From: Tubiluchus corallicola
Taxonomy: Eukaryota > Priapulida > Priapulimorpha > Priapulimorphida > Tubiluchidae
Length of the DNA stretch: 64,000 bases
Assembly: GCA_030141605.1 (NCBI GenBank)
Contig: JAQGDQ010000095.1
Location: 434,001-498,000, forward strand
Reading direction: 5' to 3'
Below, in pieces: positions 55,401 through 64,000 of this stretch. Position 1 is the stretch's first letter. The number at the start of each line of letters is the position of its first letter. The position numbers were made by a program, and so were the translations under genes. A model generated the notes under the pieces. That model did not search any database and was not told where the DNA came from. It saw only the letters and a list, made by a program, of their open reading frames with translations.

Positions 55401-56164
55401 TTCGAACGTTTGTGTTGCCAGGTATTCTTCAGGTTATTCTTTAACTGGAACATCATTCCCATTACCGCCATTTGGTATCTGATACAGAACTCAAGTAACA
55501 CTAGTCTATTAGAGTTCATGTTTCCAACGCTATGTTTCCCGATCACTGAGGGCCAAGACGCCCATTCTTTACCAACACGAGCATTCAGGTCACAAAGAAC
55601 TATAATATTATCACCTTTTGCATTATCTAAGCAATCTAATTATCTAAAACCTAGAATAGCATATTTTCATTATTCTGTAGACTGTAGCTGGGAGCCTGGG
55701 GCTCACCAAAATTGTTGCCAGTAATTCTCGCCTTAACGGTCCCGTACATCACTCCTATTGTTTACCTTGAAAGAGTTTTCACAAAATGGATGCTATATTT
55801 TAAACTTAATAAGTTTTCAAGGTATTGTAATTTTTACTGCTCGCATGCAAGAAGCATTTTTCATTGATGACAGAATTAGCAAATTGACCTACTGAATATT
55901 ACAAACCATGTATTGCTTGTGACCAATACAAAATTTATTGCACACGTGTATGTACTCTTGATAACGAGAATTATGCTGCGGTTGCACCATGCACTGTTGT
56001 TCAGAACATTACCTCCTCTTTTTTCACCATATTATACATTACAACTTAAAAGGAAATCACATTTTAATTTTTAACACACACGCCCACGCATGCACGCACA
56101 CACACACATATACGTTAAACGTTAAATTTATGTTTAATTATGTGCTTTAATAAAATTAGTATAA

Positions 56165-56223
<59 letters not shown>

Positions 56224-59200
56224 CTAATTGAACTAATGTAAAAAACAAGTTATTGTAAACATTTGCCATTTGCTTGCCCTCACCCATGTAGGAACTTTAG
56301 AATAAGACATCCCGCCTAGAGATTAAATGCATATGTAGTGCTAGTGATAAAAAAGTCTTGATCTCAGCTTCACAGAGCTGTTTGTTTAATAAAGTGAGTA
56401 AATGTGACCAATGCAAGGAAGTGATTCTCACCTAAAAAAAATTACATATTTGTTTTTCAGAACTTATCAGTGATTGTTGATGTACCAAAGAGTCGTTGTT
56501 TTGTGATGGAACTAGATCGTGCAAATGTCAAACCGCCCAGATCCTTCTACGACATGTATGTGAACACAATGGTAAGCCTTCCATGGTATTAAACTATTTT
56601 GCTATATAATAAACACTGCTTAATTCGGTTCTGCGTAATTCGGAATGTCATTCCTCTCAGACAGATTCAGTAAAACAGATTTGTTTCTATATAACTTAAT
56701 GCTTAAAGCAATCACAAAACTCGGTATATCGCAGAATTAGGTACATTTTACGGGGAAGAATTTATACAAAACCCATTGTATTTGCTCTATTTATCTCGGA
56801 CACTCGGAAACAGTGTCAATACAGTGAAAGCGCACTTTACCGGTGCTCTGCAAGTGTGGGTAGAAAACAGTCGGAAAACTAACCAGTAAAATGCTACAGC
56901 GTATTTATGCATGTGATGCGTGTAACTTGCCTTGTCCTGAGGAATTTTGCATACCAGAAATTCACTGATTCTGCATTTTTAATTAAATTCTGACTGCAAT
57001 ATTATTTGGTTTTCCAATGTCGGTTTAAGTTGACCCTGGCCGTCTTTCTCATTAAATGCAGATGGTGTTTTTATATGTGCACGTGAGTGTGTAAACCTTG
57101 CCTAATCTTGCATATCAAACTTTACTATTGATTGTTTAATTATGATAAAACGTTACGTGCAAAATGGTTCTATAGTTTACTGTGCTTTACCTGACACTTC
57201 TAAAGCATTCGATAAAGTAAATTACTGTAAATTCAAACTTCTACTTTAGAAAAATCTTCCTGCTAATATAATCAAATTGTTATGTATACGAACCAGTAAA
57301 TATGTTTTTCATGGCATAATACCAAATCTAGATTTTTTTCTTGTACGAACGAGGTAAGACAGGGTGCTGTCCTGTCCCCAATTTTATTTGGCTTGTACTT
57401 AGATGGACTGTTATGTAAACTGCGGGATTCTAAAATTAGATGCATGGTGGGTAACAGGTAACATGGTGGGGAGTGTCGCATATGCTGACAAGTCTGTTGG
57501 CTCCGAATATACGGGCTCTGTAGGCTATGTTAAAAATTTGTGAAGAGTATGCCAGAAATTATGATATTGATTTTGCAACATAAGTCAACACAAAGTAAGA
57601 AGTAAATGTATAATTTTCTATTCTCATAAGAATGTTCCCTACAGGTTACATTCCACAGTAAAACTCAATAACACACAGATGTCTTTTTGCGACAAAGTGC
57701 TGTACCTTGGTACCACTCTGACATCTAATTTGACGGATTACGCTGAAATTCTATGTAAACGTGGAGATTTCATTTCTTGTGCAAATGAGATAGTGTTATA
57801 TGTGACTTCTCGTTTCTTAATAGTTGTATTAAGACTAAAATATTTCAATTGTACTGTTATAGCTTTTATGGCTTGCTAATATGGAAGCTTGATAACACTT
57901 ATTAATAACATTAAATTTTGGTATTTGCCGTACCAAATTCATAGGTTTTAGTTATCTCATTTATTGGGTGTGCTTCGTCCAAGTACCCAGTTTGAAATCA
58001 GATTTGTAAAATCATTTATATCATGTTTAATAGCAGTAATACGCTTGGGAACTTTTTTGCAAAAAATGCAGGATATTCTGTGCAGTCAACATTGGGTTAT
58101 AATCTACAATTTACTAAATGTAAATATAATGATAATTACAACAAATGTGATTATCTAAAAATTAAGAGATTCTTATGTAAGAAAGCTAGAGAGCTTACAT
58201 GGGCTCGAAGAAATTCATGACAGTCTACAATATTTATGTTACAAATAATTTGAGATGTAAAATCAAATTCAATAACATATATGTATGTTAGTTAATGGCA
58301 AATTTTATTTGTGTAAAGGTATGAGATTTTTTTTAACTATTGACCGACATTGTTTTTTTATTTATTTATTTATGCAGCTAACCGAATGAGTGTATTGTAT
58401 TTACAATAATTTGAAATAAATTGTATATATATATTTGCAATATATATTTGTAATATATATATACAATTTATTTCGAATTACTGTAAATACAATACAAGAT
58501 GGAACCGTCCAGCTATATATATATATATATTAGAATAAAATGTTATGGCAGACCGAATATAACAGTTGTCCTTATTTACCCAGTTTTATAGTACCAACTA
58601 ATGTTATTTTGTGTTATTATTATTATCACTGTCAGTTTTTCCATTCCAAAATATCCGCTGAAGAATGAAAATGTTTAGGGCATATCCAGATAAGAGTCTC
58701 AAATGTGCTAAATGTTGAACTAGAATCTTTAGATTCAAAACTGGAAAAGGCCATCGACAGCACAATGACACGAGCATAAAACAAATTCCCGAGTGTCACT
58801 TGAGCATCAACATCTTGAGTAAACACTAGTTGCACTTTAAATAATGAATCTGATATAATTCTGTAGATAATATTTTTATAACTTGCATTTGTTCTTGTTC
58901 ATTTCAGAGAGGTGATTATGAAATTAATGCTCATTACGTTCAAGAAAATTATCACGTTACACGCGAAATAGTTGACAAGTCAAGCCTGGGAGGATACATT
59001 GGACTGGAATGTTACTTTTCTACTGTCTATCAACTTGACCGTGACGAGCCTTTGAAACGTAAGTTTTATGATGAGAAGTATTATACGCTAGAATGATTCA
59101 CTTGTGTACATAAAGCAAGTTGCTTGTCCTTTCCATTTTACTCGAGAGCAGACCGTCAGCATCACACCCAATTGAATGTAAAATGAGCCATTTCCTTGAT

Positions 59201-59663
59201 CATTAGTTAAGTCTTACCCCATAGCTCAGCTACTAAACAGCTTAGTTGCACAAAACTGAATTCATTTGAGGTATCTTGTGTGCTTACACACAAAAGTTGG
59301 ACAACCAACACTGAAAGTGGCTAAGAGGTGGAAGGGTGACTCAGGAACAGTTTGAGAAAACTGTTTCTGAATTGTTTCAGTGTTGTACCCACGTATGGTA
59401 GTTCATCCAATTAAGGGAAGATGTGTGTTTACTGAAATATGGCTAAGATGCCGCTATAGGCTCAGTATTAGTGTTGGGTGCTATTTCCCAGAGAACTGAA
59501 TTACGTAAAAAATAACCTTGATTCTTATTACTGTACTTTTTCAGTTGCAAAACGAGAAGCCGTTCCTGGGGAAGAAGTGAACAGTAATGCACTAGAGTTC
59601 GTGTACTACGATGTCGATGGTTATATCCATGAGGTTCACATTCCCATGGAAAATATCAAATGA
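46453..59663 (+). CDS. ITM2: ITM2 (BRI) type II membrane protein with BRICHOS domain
   Basis: Six exons join in frame: 46453-46539, 52122-52277, 52939-53127, 56461-56571, 58908-59058 and 59545-59663. They give 270 codons plus stop, against 266 in human ITM2B. All junctions are GT-AG. The cytosolic N-terminus is followed by one membrane helix at about 53-74 (CLLLSLLVLTMIALLGVVYL) and YKY, as in the family. SPYRAVCGVKNMDYDYDS starts the lumenal part. The BRICHOS domain runs about 140-230 with its two conserved cysteines at C157 and C216. A furin-type site LAKR|EA at 232-237 matches the QKR|EA site of ITM2B and would release a 35-residue C-terminal peptide. That peptide has no cysteine, unlike the vertebrate one. 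ITM2 proteins act in the secretory pathway and at the cell surface. Exon 1 is 5.6 kb from exon 2; it was chosen because both are phase 0 and its ATG lies just behind the E-box cluster. Confidence 0.94.
46735..47278 (+). mobile_element. LINE 3' tail fragment in ITM2 intron 1
   Basis: Two adjacent frames encode a basic, helical region (SLLKSQWKKIKKAVKKYLEV) and then CEECDTTEHLLKCEVAEKVF, a C-x2-C...H...C finger. The same order and the DTTEHL signature occur at the end of the LINE at 43.44 kb, so the two are copies of one family. It is truncated at its 5' side. Confidence 0.65.
47343..47462 (+). other. Candidate in-frame cassette exon in ITM2 intron 1
   Basis: A pyrimidine-rich tract and GATATACAG precede exactly 40 codons (starting EPDRNIRIAAVSLLNHLPQF), followed by AGG|GTTTGT. 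Both ends are phase 0, the same as ITM2 exons 1 and 2, so it could be included without a frameshift. I do not recognise the peptide, and ITM2 proteins normally lack such an insert. It lies 64 bp past a LINE tail, so a transposon origin is possible. Confidence 0.3.
47981..48370 (+). mobile_element. LINE reverse-transcriptase fragment in ITM2 intron 1
   Basis: The plus frame reads NGTPQATLSAPIAFLSLHDI, a worn form of the VPQGSxLGPxLFLxYxNDL motif. It is followed by LFLDDLKSYCQIWGDLEA, then RDLGLYISSDISWNAHVNWA, which corresponds to the conserved (K)DLGxxxSSDLSWxxH end of CR1/jockey-type RT. Stops interrupt it, and the central catalytic segment is deleted. Confidence 0.7.
49020..49515. repeat. 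GC-richer repeat-derived segment
   Basis: 49020-49510 is clearly less AT-rich than its surroundings and contains no gene. It joins directly to the dispersed repeat at 49516. Words such as CTAGCAAAGCCCCGCAAAAG suggest a transposon body, but I cannot name the family. Confidence 0.4.
49516..49675 (+). repeat. 160-bp dispersed repeat, copy 2
   Basis: From ATGTCTACTACACCTACCG to CCGTTCCTCCCGGTGGGCC, this is the plus-strand relative of 14608-14767, of equal length and collinear. It sits within a larger GC-richer segment and is followed at about 49787 by a TA microsatellite. Confidence 0.75.
49786..49804. repeat. (TA)n microsatellite
   Basis: A short TA run flanks the GC-richer repeat segment. From here to 51219 the ITM2 intron shows nothing I recognise. 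Confidence 0.85.
51220..51610. repeat. MITE-like TTCGAATT-rich repeat, copy 2
   Basis: The blocks of the 1016-1375 repeat recur in the same order: a GAATTCAAATTGCATTTTGA start, a core GCACAGAAATTGCAGGTAAA, TTAATAATAAGGAACG, CAAGTGCTAAATTATTCAAA, and an end rich in GAATCGAATTTGAAC. It lies in ITM2 intron 1. Confidence 0.65.
53430..55625 (-). mobile_element. LINE fragment, craniofacial-development-protein-2-like family
   Basis: The minus strand, from 55625 down, encodes the end of an endonuclease (CDLNARVGKEWASWPSVIGK; HKRSKHWHQLDHVIANKD; CFTDHRLLV). The linker and thumb (LKNNWFQKKVDDAEQFAQEK; SSEEIKDRWVEHFSELLNQ) follow. Then comes RT (SPDGVLPEVL; FKKGDKSQCGNYRGISLLSV; FVDFTKAFDTVNRDLLYKIL). 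The YADD-type catalytic motif and its surroundings are lost in a deletion near 53900, after which the 3' part (LLYGELTEGTHPVRRPKLRY) resumes. Several stops and frameshifts occur. It sits in ITM2 intron 3, opposite to the gene. Confidence 0.85.
56085..56109. repeat. (CA)n microsatellite
   Basis: A short CA-rich run in ITM2 intron 3. Confidence 0.7.
56156..56227. repeat. TA microsatellite framed by an inverted repeat
   Basis: TTAGTATAAAT (56156-56166) and its inverted complement ATTTATACTAA (56217-56227) enclose a nearly pure TA run. The whole can fold into a long cruciform or hairpin and lies in ITM2 intron 3. Confidence 0.8.
56600..56990. repeat. Probable decayed DNA-transposon remnant
   Basis: Directly after ITM2 exon 4 there are repeated TAATTCGG words (CTGCTTAATTCGGTTCTGCG, TAATTCGGAATGTC) and later AGAATTAGGTACATTTTACG. 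These recall the subterminal repeats of pogo-like MITEs. Matching ends were not found, so this is tentative. Confidence 0.3.
57140..58215 (+). mobile_element. LINE reverse-transcriptase fragment in ITM2 intron 4
   Basis: The plus strand shows RT blocks in order: DTSKAFDKVNYCKFKLLL; LPANIIKLLCIRTSKYV; an RxxxVLSCPQFYLACT block; MVGSVAYADKSV, where the catalytic YADD is changed to YADK; and MSFCDKVLYLGTTLTSNLTD with a long tail. Stops and frameshifts abound. It differs from the minus-strand LINE at 53.4 kb and from the PHD-type LINE at 39 kb, so at least three lineages are present. Confidence 0.75.
58391..58496. repeat. Long near-perfect hairpin (44-bp arms)
   Basis: TGTATTGTATTTACAATAAT... 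(58391-58434) and its inverted copy (58453-58496) match at 42 of 44 positions around an 18-bp AT loop. It is probably a foldback MITE, located in ITM2 intron 4. Confidence 0.85.
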
Positions 59664-62065
59664 ATTTTTAATGTTTATATATTTTGGTTATTTTATTTTA
59701 TTGACATATAGATATGGTCTAACTAGGCTTTCAGCAATTTCACAAGTACCTATTTAGCTGTTTTCGTTAATGGCACTTACTCATCAGTTCTCTTTAATTG
59801 TGAAATTTCTTCATTTTTTTGTGATGCTACCTAAAGAAAATACACAGTTGATTTCATATATGCATTGTTTTCTTTGCCTAGTCAATTGCTTTTAGACACT
59901 GTAGTAATTAATTTAGCTGTTAATAGAAATTAGTTTTGGAAATATTAACAATTAAACTTATCATTATAGCATTTTATTTGATCCGATGTGGATAAGACAA
60001 CACATGCCATATATGCTGCAGTCCTGAAAATGGATTTTACTATAATTTGATGTACTAGTAAAAAACCTGATATATTTTCTGGATAATGATATTTAAGACC
60101 ATATGTTGGTGTACCAGGCAAAAACTGGCTTACATGTTTATACCAAGATTTTTTCAATAGGTAGTGGTAGCACCCAAGTTTCTGGAGCCAGCAGTTTTGA
60201 AATTTTGATACAGATTCTTGCCTTCAAACTGCTCTAGGAGGTAACTTCCTCGTCCTTGTATATGCAGCAGTTCATTGCAAGAAAATAATAAAATCTTCAA
60301 TTGTAAAGTAACTGTATAAAGTCCCGAGTTTTTATTTTTATGTAATGTTGTATAGGTTGTAAAAAGCTCGGCTACAAATTGTGAATTTGTAGTAGTTAAC
60401 AAATGGAACAAGTGTGAATTGGCAAATAGTGGTGGGGGGGGGGGTGTTGAAAGGGAATGAAGTTCCAGCGGCCCCAGTATATTTGGTAATTTGTGATATT
60501 TATGTCTAAAGTAAAGTTAAAGCTGGTTCCAGTTTGCTTAATTTACTTTTGGTTCTTGATTCAACTTCTGTGTTTCACACTTGATGTAATCTATTGTTCA
60601 TGAGTTGGCAATGTACTGTTGGCATCAAAATTTGATTAAAATGTAATTTATTTAGAATTTACTATGGCAGAATTACATGAATTTTAATAATCAACTTGGA
60701 GAAGTACACTGTCTAGCTATATATGTCACAGTGTATTTTATGTTTTTCCACTATAGTTAATAATGTAATCATGGAATGGGCCTAGACTATGGAGATCATG
60801 TAATTGATATCTGGGAGCTGCTTGCATAATTGTTATACTAATAGCAATAGCTAAAGTTAGTGGGCTAGCAGCTCGCCAGTGTAAACTCCTGTGCTAATAC
60901 TAACTGAATAGTATGCCAGGACCAGTACTATAGATGTTATGAACATTGTTAAGTCATCTGTGGTCACATATTATTCTTGTATCCAGAAATCCTGCCATAT
61001 ATCATAGAATTAGTGTACTGAATTTTGTCAATTTAAGTTTGGCAATTTAGTACCATCCGAGATTGTATAAAAATTACGTAATTCCTAGTGTACACAACTA
61101 CAAACACATCATATTATTGCACAAAGTGCATATCCAATTGCAGTCAGTGAGTACAGAATAAGAAACAGTGGTAATGTGATAACAGTACTACATATTTTCT
61201 GGCTCCCAGGAACAGCTTCATGACAGGCACGATTTTCAGAAGGAATGCTGTACATGCAGATGAAATAGTAGTGTCTTGAAACACTTGTATGGTTACTAAA
61301 ATAAATAGCTATTGCTTAGTTGTTGTTTTGTTCGTACAATTTTAACTGGAAGAAAATTGATTACCATCCTAAAAACTTGTACTGTATTTTGTTTTGTTTT
61401 TGTTTATAAACAATAACTTGCTTAAGAAAAACAATACCAAATAAAGACAGCAAAACTGTACTGCAGTCATACAGAACTGAATCATAAAATGAAGTCCACG
61501 AATAACAGAAAATTAACATCCATTGCACCACATGCAATCGCACGTTTGCACAAGGCTATCCGTACTAGATTAAGACTGGTGTGGTGTCTGATCTTGGAGG
61601 ATTACCCCAGACCTTCGTCTAGTAGAATTCCAATTTGCAGAGTATTCATTTAACGAAACAGCACCTATGAGAACCTCATTAATTTGTCAATAATAATTTG
61701 CAGCACATCGTTTACAATTCATAGAACATGAAGGGCATAATAAGTCCCTGCAGCACAAATAATTAAAGCACACACCAAAGACAAACATAGAAATTCTGAT
61801 GTCGTTTTTGTAGCTTTCACTTCCCGCACATGATTCTTCAATGTAGTTCTTAAATTTCTTTTGCAGCAAGGGCTCACAGTTATATACCCAAAGTTTGCCT
61901 ACATTAGTAATCATTACACTGATATATTATTTTGTACATTATATTATATATCTTATAACGTTATTATATTACAACTTTTGTTATTGTAATGTGTCCTAAG
62001 AGTTTTGGGTTTATATCAGCTTATCACTAGTTATGGCCAAAAAGACCTAGGTAGACAAACTGACA
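59664..62065. other. Intergenic region between ITM2 and FIS1 (convergent)
   Basis: Holds the ITM2 3'UTR (AATAAA at 60287-60292) and, from the right, the FIS1 3'UTR. A G-homopolymer lies at about 60432-60444. A minus-strand frame at 60154-60411 and a 12-codon acceptor-preceded frame at 61712-61747 were seen but not supported. Confidence 0.45.
60432..60444. repeat. Poly-G tract
   Basis: A G-rich homopolymer run (GGTGGGGGGGGGGGTG context), unusual in this AT-rich sequence. Confidence 0.8.
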
Positions 62066-62154
62066 TCATTTCTTTGACAATGCAATTCCTAAACCGACAA
62101 GACCTCCTAATGCCAGCACAGCACCTCCAACGACTGCCATGCCCACTAGTCCCT
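62066..62154 (-). CDS. FIS1: FIS1 last exon (mitochondrial fission 1), partial
   Basis: The minus-strand acceptor TTCTTGTTTTTTAG precedes (x)AG and GLVGMAVVGGAVLALGGLVG, ending GIALSKK and TGA. This is the C-terminal tail anchor of FIS1 (vertebrate GLVGMAIVGG...GLxGLAVSK), the outer-mitochondrial-membrane adaptor that helps recruit the division machinery through its TPR-like cytosolic domain. The exon starts in phase 1 (two bases complete a split codon, probably Lys or Glu). The TPR exons should lie upstream on this strand, at higher coordinates; none was found up to 64000, so they probably fall outside the window. Confidence 0.87.
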
Positions 62155-64000
62155 CTAAAAAACAAGAAAAAATACTGCTTATAAAGTATAATAGGAAGCA
62201 TGCAAACACAATTGTAAATAGGTGAATAAGGAGATGGTAACAATGACAATCATCAAAAGCAAATAACGCAAAAAGCAAAAACTGTAAGTAGAGTGTTAAA
62301 AAACTCAGTTGGTAAAAAAGCAAAGGCAAGCAACAAAAGCAAAACGACAAATCAATCCTTTTATTCTTATTGTGAATGAAACTAGCAAAATAAAACTTTA
62401 TGTTGTTCGTTTGGCCATAGTACTCAGTATCCCAAAGAACAATATAAGTATGTGCATGTCACAGTTAAAAGAAAGAAATAGAAATGAATTTCCAATTTAA
62501 TATCATCACGTGGGCTCTATACAAAACAACTAACATTGCTTGGTTTAATTTCTCTTAATGTTCTTACAATTATAGTCTTGATGTATAACAAAAGGAATAG
62601 TCTCAGTAATGAAGGAATTTCATATTACTGGAATTTGTCCTTACTAAGAGATTAACAATTGCACTGCCTTTTAGTATCACAATTTCTAACAATGCCACTG
62701 ATCATGTTGCTGTTTATTTTACTGCTATTGCCTAAACTTATAAATATAGGACAAAAAAATTTGCAAACAAAAGGAAAAAATGGATTTTCAAAATTCATCT
62801 TGTTATATTAGACCAAACTAGCACTTTCTTTTATATTCATATGTAAAAAAATCACAGTGCAAAAGTTGAAATGCAAAACACCTGGGCACAGTATACATGT
62901 TTGCTGCAGTTAAGCGGTGTTAACCAGACATCCGAAATGCGTTACGCATTATTCACCTGTGGAATAGCTGCATATAAAAAGTCAATGGGAAACAGCTGCA
63001 GAAAAAAATAACTCATAATGCAGGTCAGATAAACGGGTACACTGAAAACAATATAAATAGATAATTTTTTATCTATAACGCATATGCATTTCGGATGTCT
63101 GATAAATGCCACTTTAGTGTTTATAGATAACAGATATATAGATATAGAACTGGATTTTTATTTTCACGTGTCTGTAAAAAAACAAAAATTAAATTTGCAG
63201 GCATAAATTTTCTTGGGTCTCTTTTCCCCCTTCTGTTTTATTATAACTACGTGCAGCATTGAATGAAAAATGAAAAATATGTCTACATTTAATTTTCATC
63301 ATAAGCTTAGCATATAATATAAAGTGTTAGAAAGTACTTTATTGTAATAGAACATCATACAAAATGGAAAGCTTGCGTATTAAGCGAGATTTTTTAACAT
63401 CTGTCATTATTGAATTGGACTGAACTTGTACAGTCACATGCAGATAGAACAAAGCAAGGGAATGCTGCAAACCAGTAACCAAGCCAACGCAACTACGCAA
63501 AATTTTCAGTGCAGCAATTGTTAAAGCATGCACAGCACTATTGTCGCAACTACAGTATGGAACAAGTGTACTATACACCTCGCACTGTGGCGTTAAAAAT
63601 TAACTAAGGATTTTTAAGCTACCAAGATTTAATTTTCAGTTGCAGAGAATTAAGAAAGTTATGCAACTGGATAAACTGTGTGAACTGGATAAAAATTGAA
63701 TTTCCTATGTTAACATTTGCATTTATTTTTTAATTTTTAAATTGTCTGCCCACAATTTCCTATAGCAATGTTTGTTGTTAGCTAGATACTTTTATTTAAA
63801 CATGTCGGCCCATTTACTAAAAATTGCTAAAAACTTCAAGATTGTCAGCGCTTTCGTCATCCACACATTTTCTTCATTAATTTGGAAAATGTTTGTGTTT
63901 TGCAGCTTAAAGATCACTACAAAAATTACATAAGCAGTGCATAAACATTTAGTGGTTTAGTTGCACAATCACTGCTTCATATTTTTCAAAAACAGAGTGA
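62155..64000. other. Probable FIS1 intron to the window edge
   Basis: AT-rich sequence without a recognisable FIS1 TPR exon or other gene. It contains the short inverted-repeat element at 62911-63116. Confidence 0.45.
62911..63116. mobile_element. Short MITE with CAGACATCCGAAATGC inverted repeats
   Basis: A perfect 16-bp inverted repeat (62925-62940 and 63086-63101) extends outward imperfectly to about 30 bp (TTAAGCGGTGTTAAC against CTAAAGTGGCATTTAT). The roughly 206-bp element is non-coding and lies in the presumed FIS1 intron. Confidence 0.7.

Noticed and set aside
53671-55724. Plus-strand frames across 53.7-55.7 kb
   Set aside because: They are antisense shadows of the minus-strand LINE.
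60154-60411. Minus-strand 85-codon frame ending GSRNLGATTTY
   Set aside because: No convincing acceptor, no homology, and it lies where the 3'UTRs of ITM2 and FIS1 are expected.
61712-61747. Possible alternative last exon of FIS1 (acceptor TTTGTGCTGCAG, then GLIMPFMFYEL and stop)
   Set aside because: It is in phase 0, while the true FIS1 last exon requires phase 1, and it lacks the tail-anchor sequence.

Overview
The window is nuclear DNA of an invertebrate animal. It is AT-rich by eye (roughly two thirds A+T), the genes have GT-AG introns, and the gaps are full of decayed transposons and microsatellites. I cannot assign a phylum. The proteins are plainly metazoan (BRICHOS-type ITM2, MOSPD, ZRSR2/URP, AP-1 sigma, DMC1, FIS1) and the retroelement mix is typical of non-vertebrate animals.

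Layout: (1) 1-2.9 kb is repeats and unassigned ORFs. (2) 2.9-4.0 kb holds an intact, intronless DMC1 on +. (3) 7.9-11.75 kb holds a six-exon MOSPD1/3-like gene on -. (4) 12.2-16.3 kb is a transposon graveyard: a BEL/Pao fragment, a pogo/Tigger-type transposase pseudogene and a TA-flanked MITE. (5) 17.0-25.5 kb holds an eleven-exon ZRSR2 (URP) gene on +; the exons join in frame to 557 codons plus stop. (6) 27.1-38.5 kb holds an AP-1 sigma gene on -, convergent with ZRSR2. Three shared exons encode 143 residues and up to four separate terminal exons follow. (7) 38.6-46 kb is a tRNA-like element and a decayed LINE whose first ORF carries a PHD-like finger. (8) 46.4-59.7 kb holds a six-exon ITM2 gene on + whose introns carry fragments of at least three LINE types. 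(9) 62.07-62.15 kb is the last exon of FIS1 on -, the rest of which was not found and presumably lies past the right edge.

The genes are unrelated housekeeping or meiotic genes, not a pathway cluster: meiotic recombination (DMC1), an ER MSP-domain membrane protein (MOSPD), pre-mRNA splicing (ZRSR2), clathrin adaptor (AP1S), type II membrane protein (ITM2) and mitochondrial tail-anchored fission factor (FIS1).

The most interesting signal is the AP-1 sigma gene. Two short terminal exons match tail types I recall from the family, and two further in-phase exons 3 kb and more downstream encode longer tails that resemble each other. Runner-up observations are a modular 120-bp exon-like block in ITM2 intron 1, three regularly spaced E-box/CLEAR-like palindromes at the ITM2 promoter, and the intronless DMC1.
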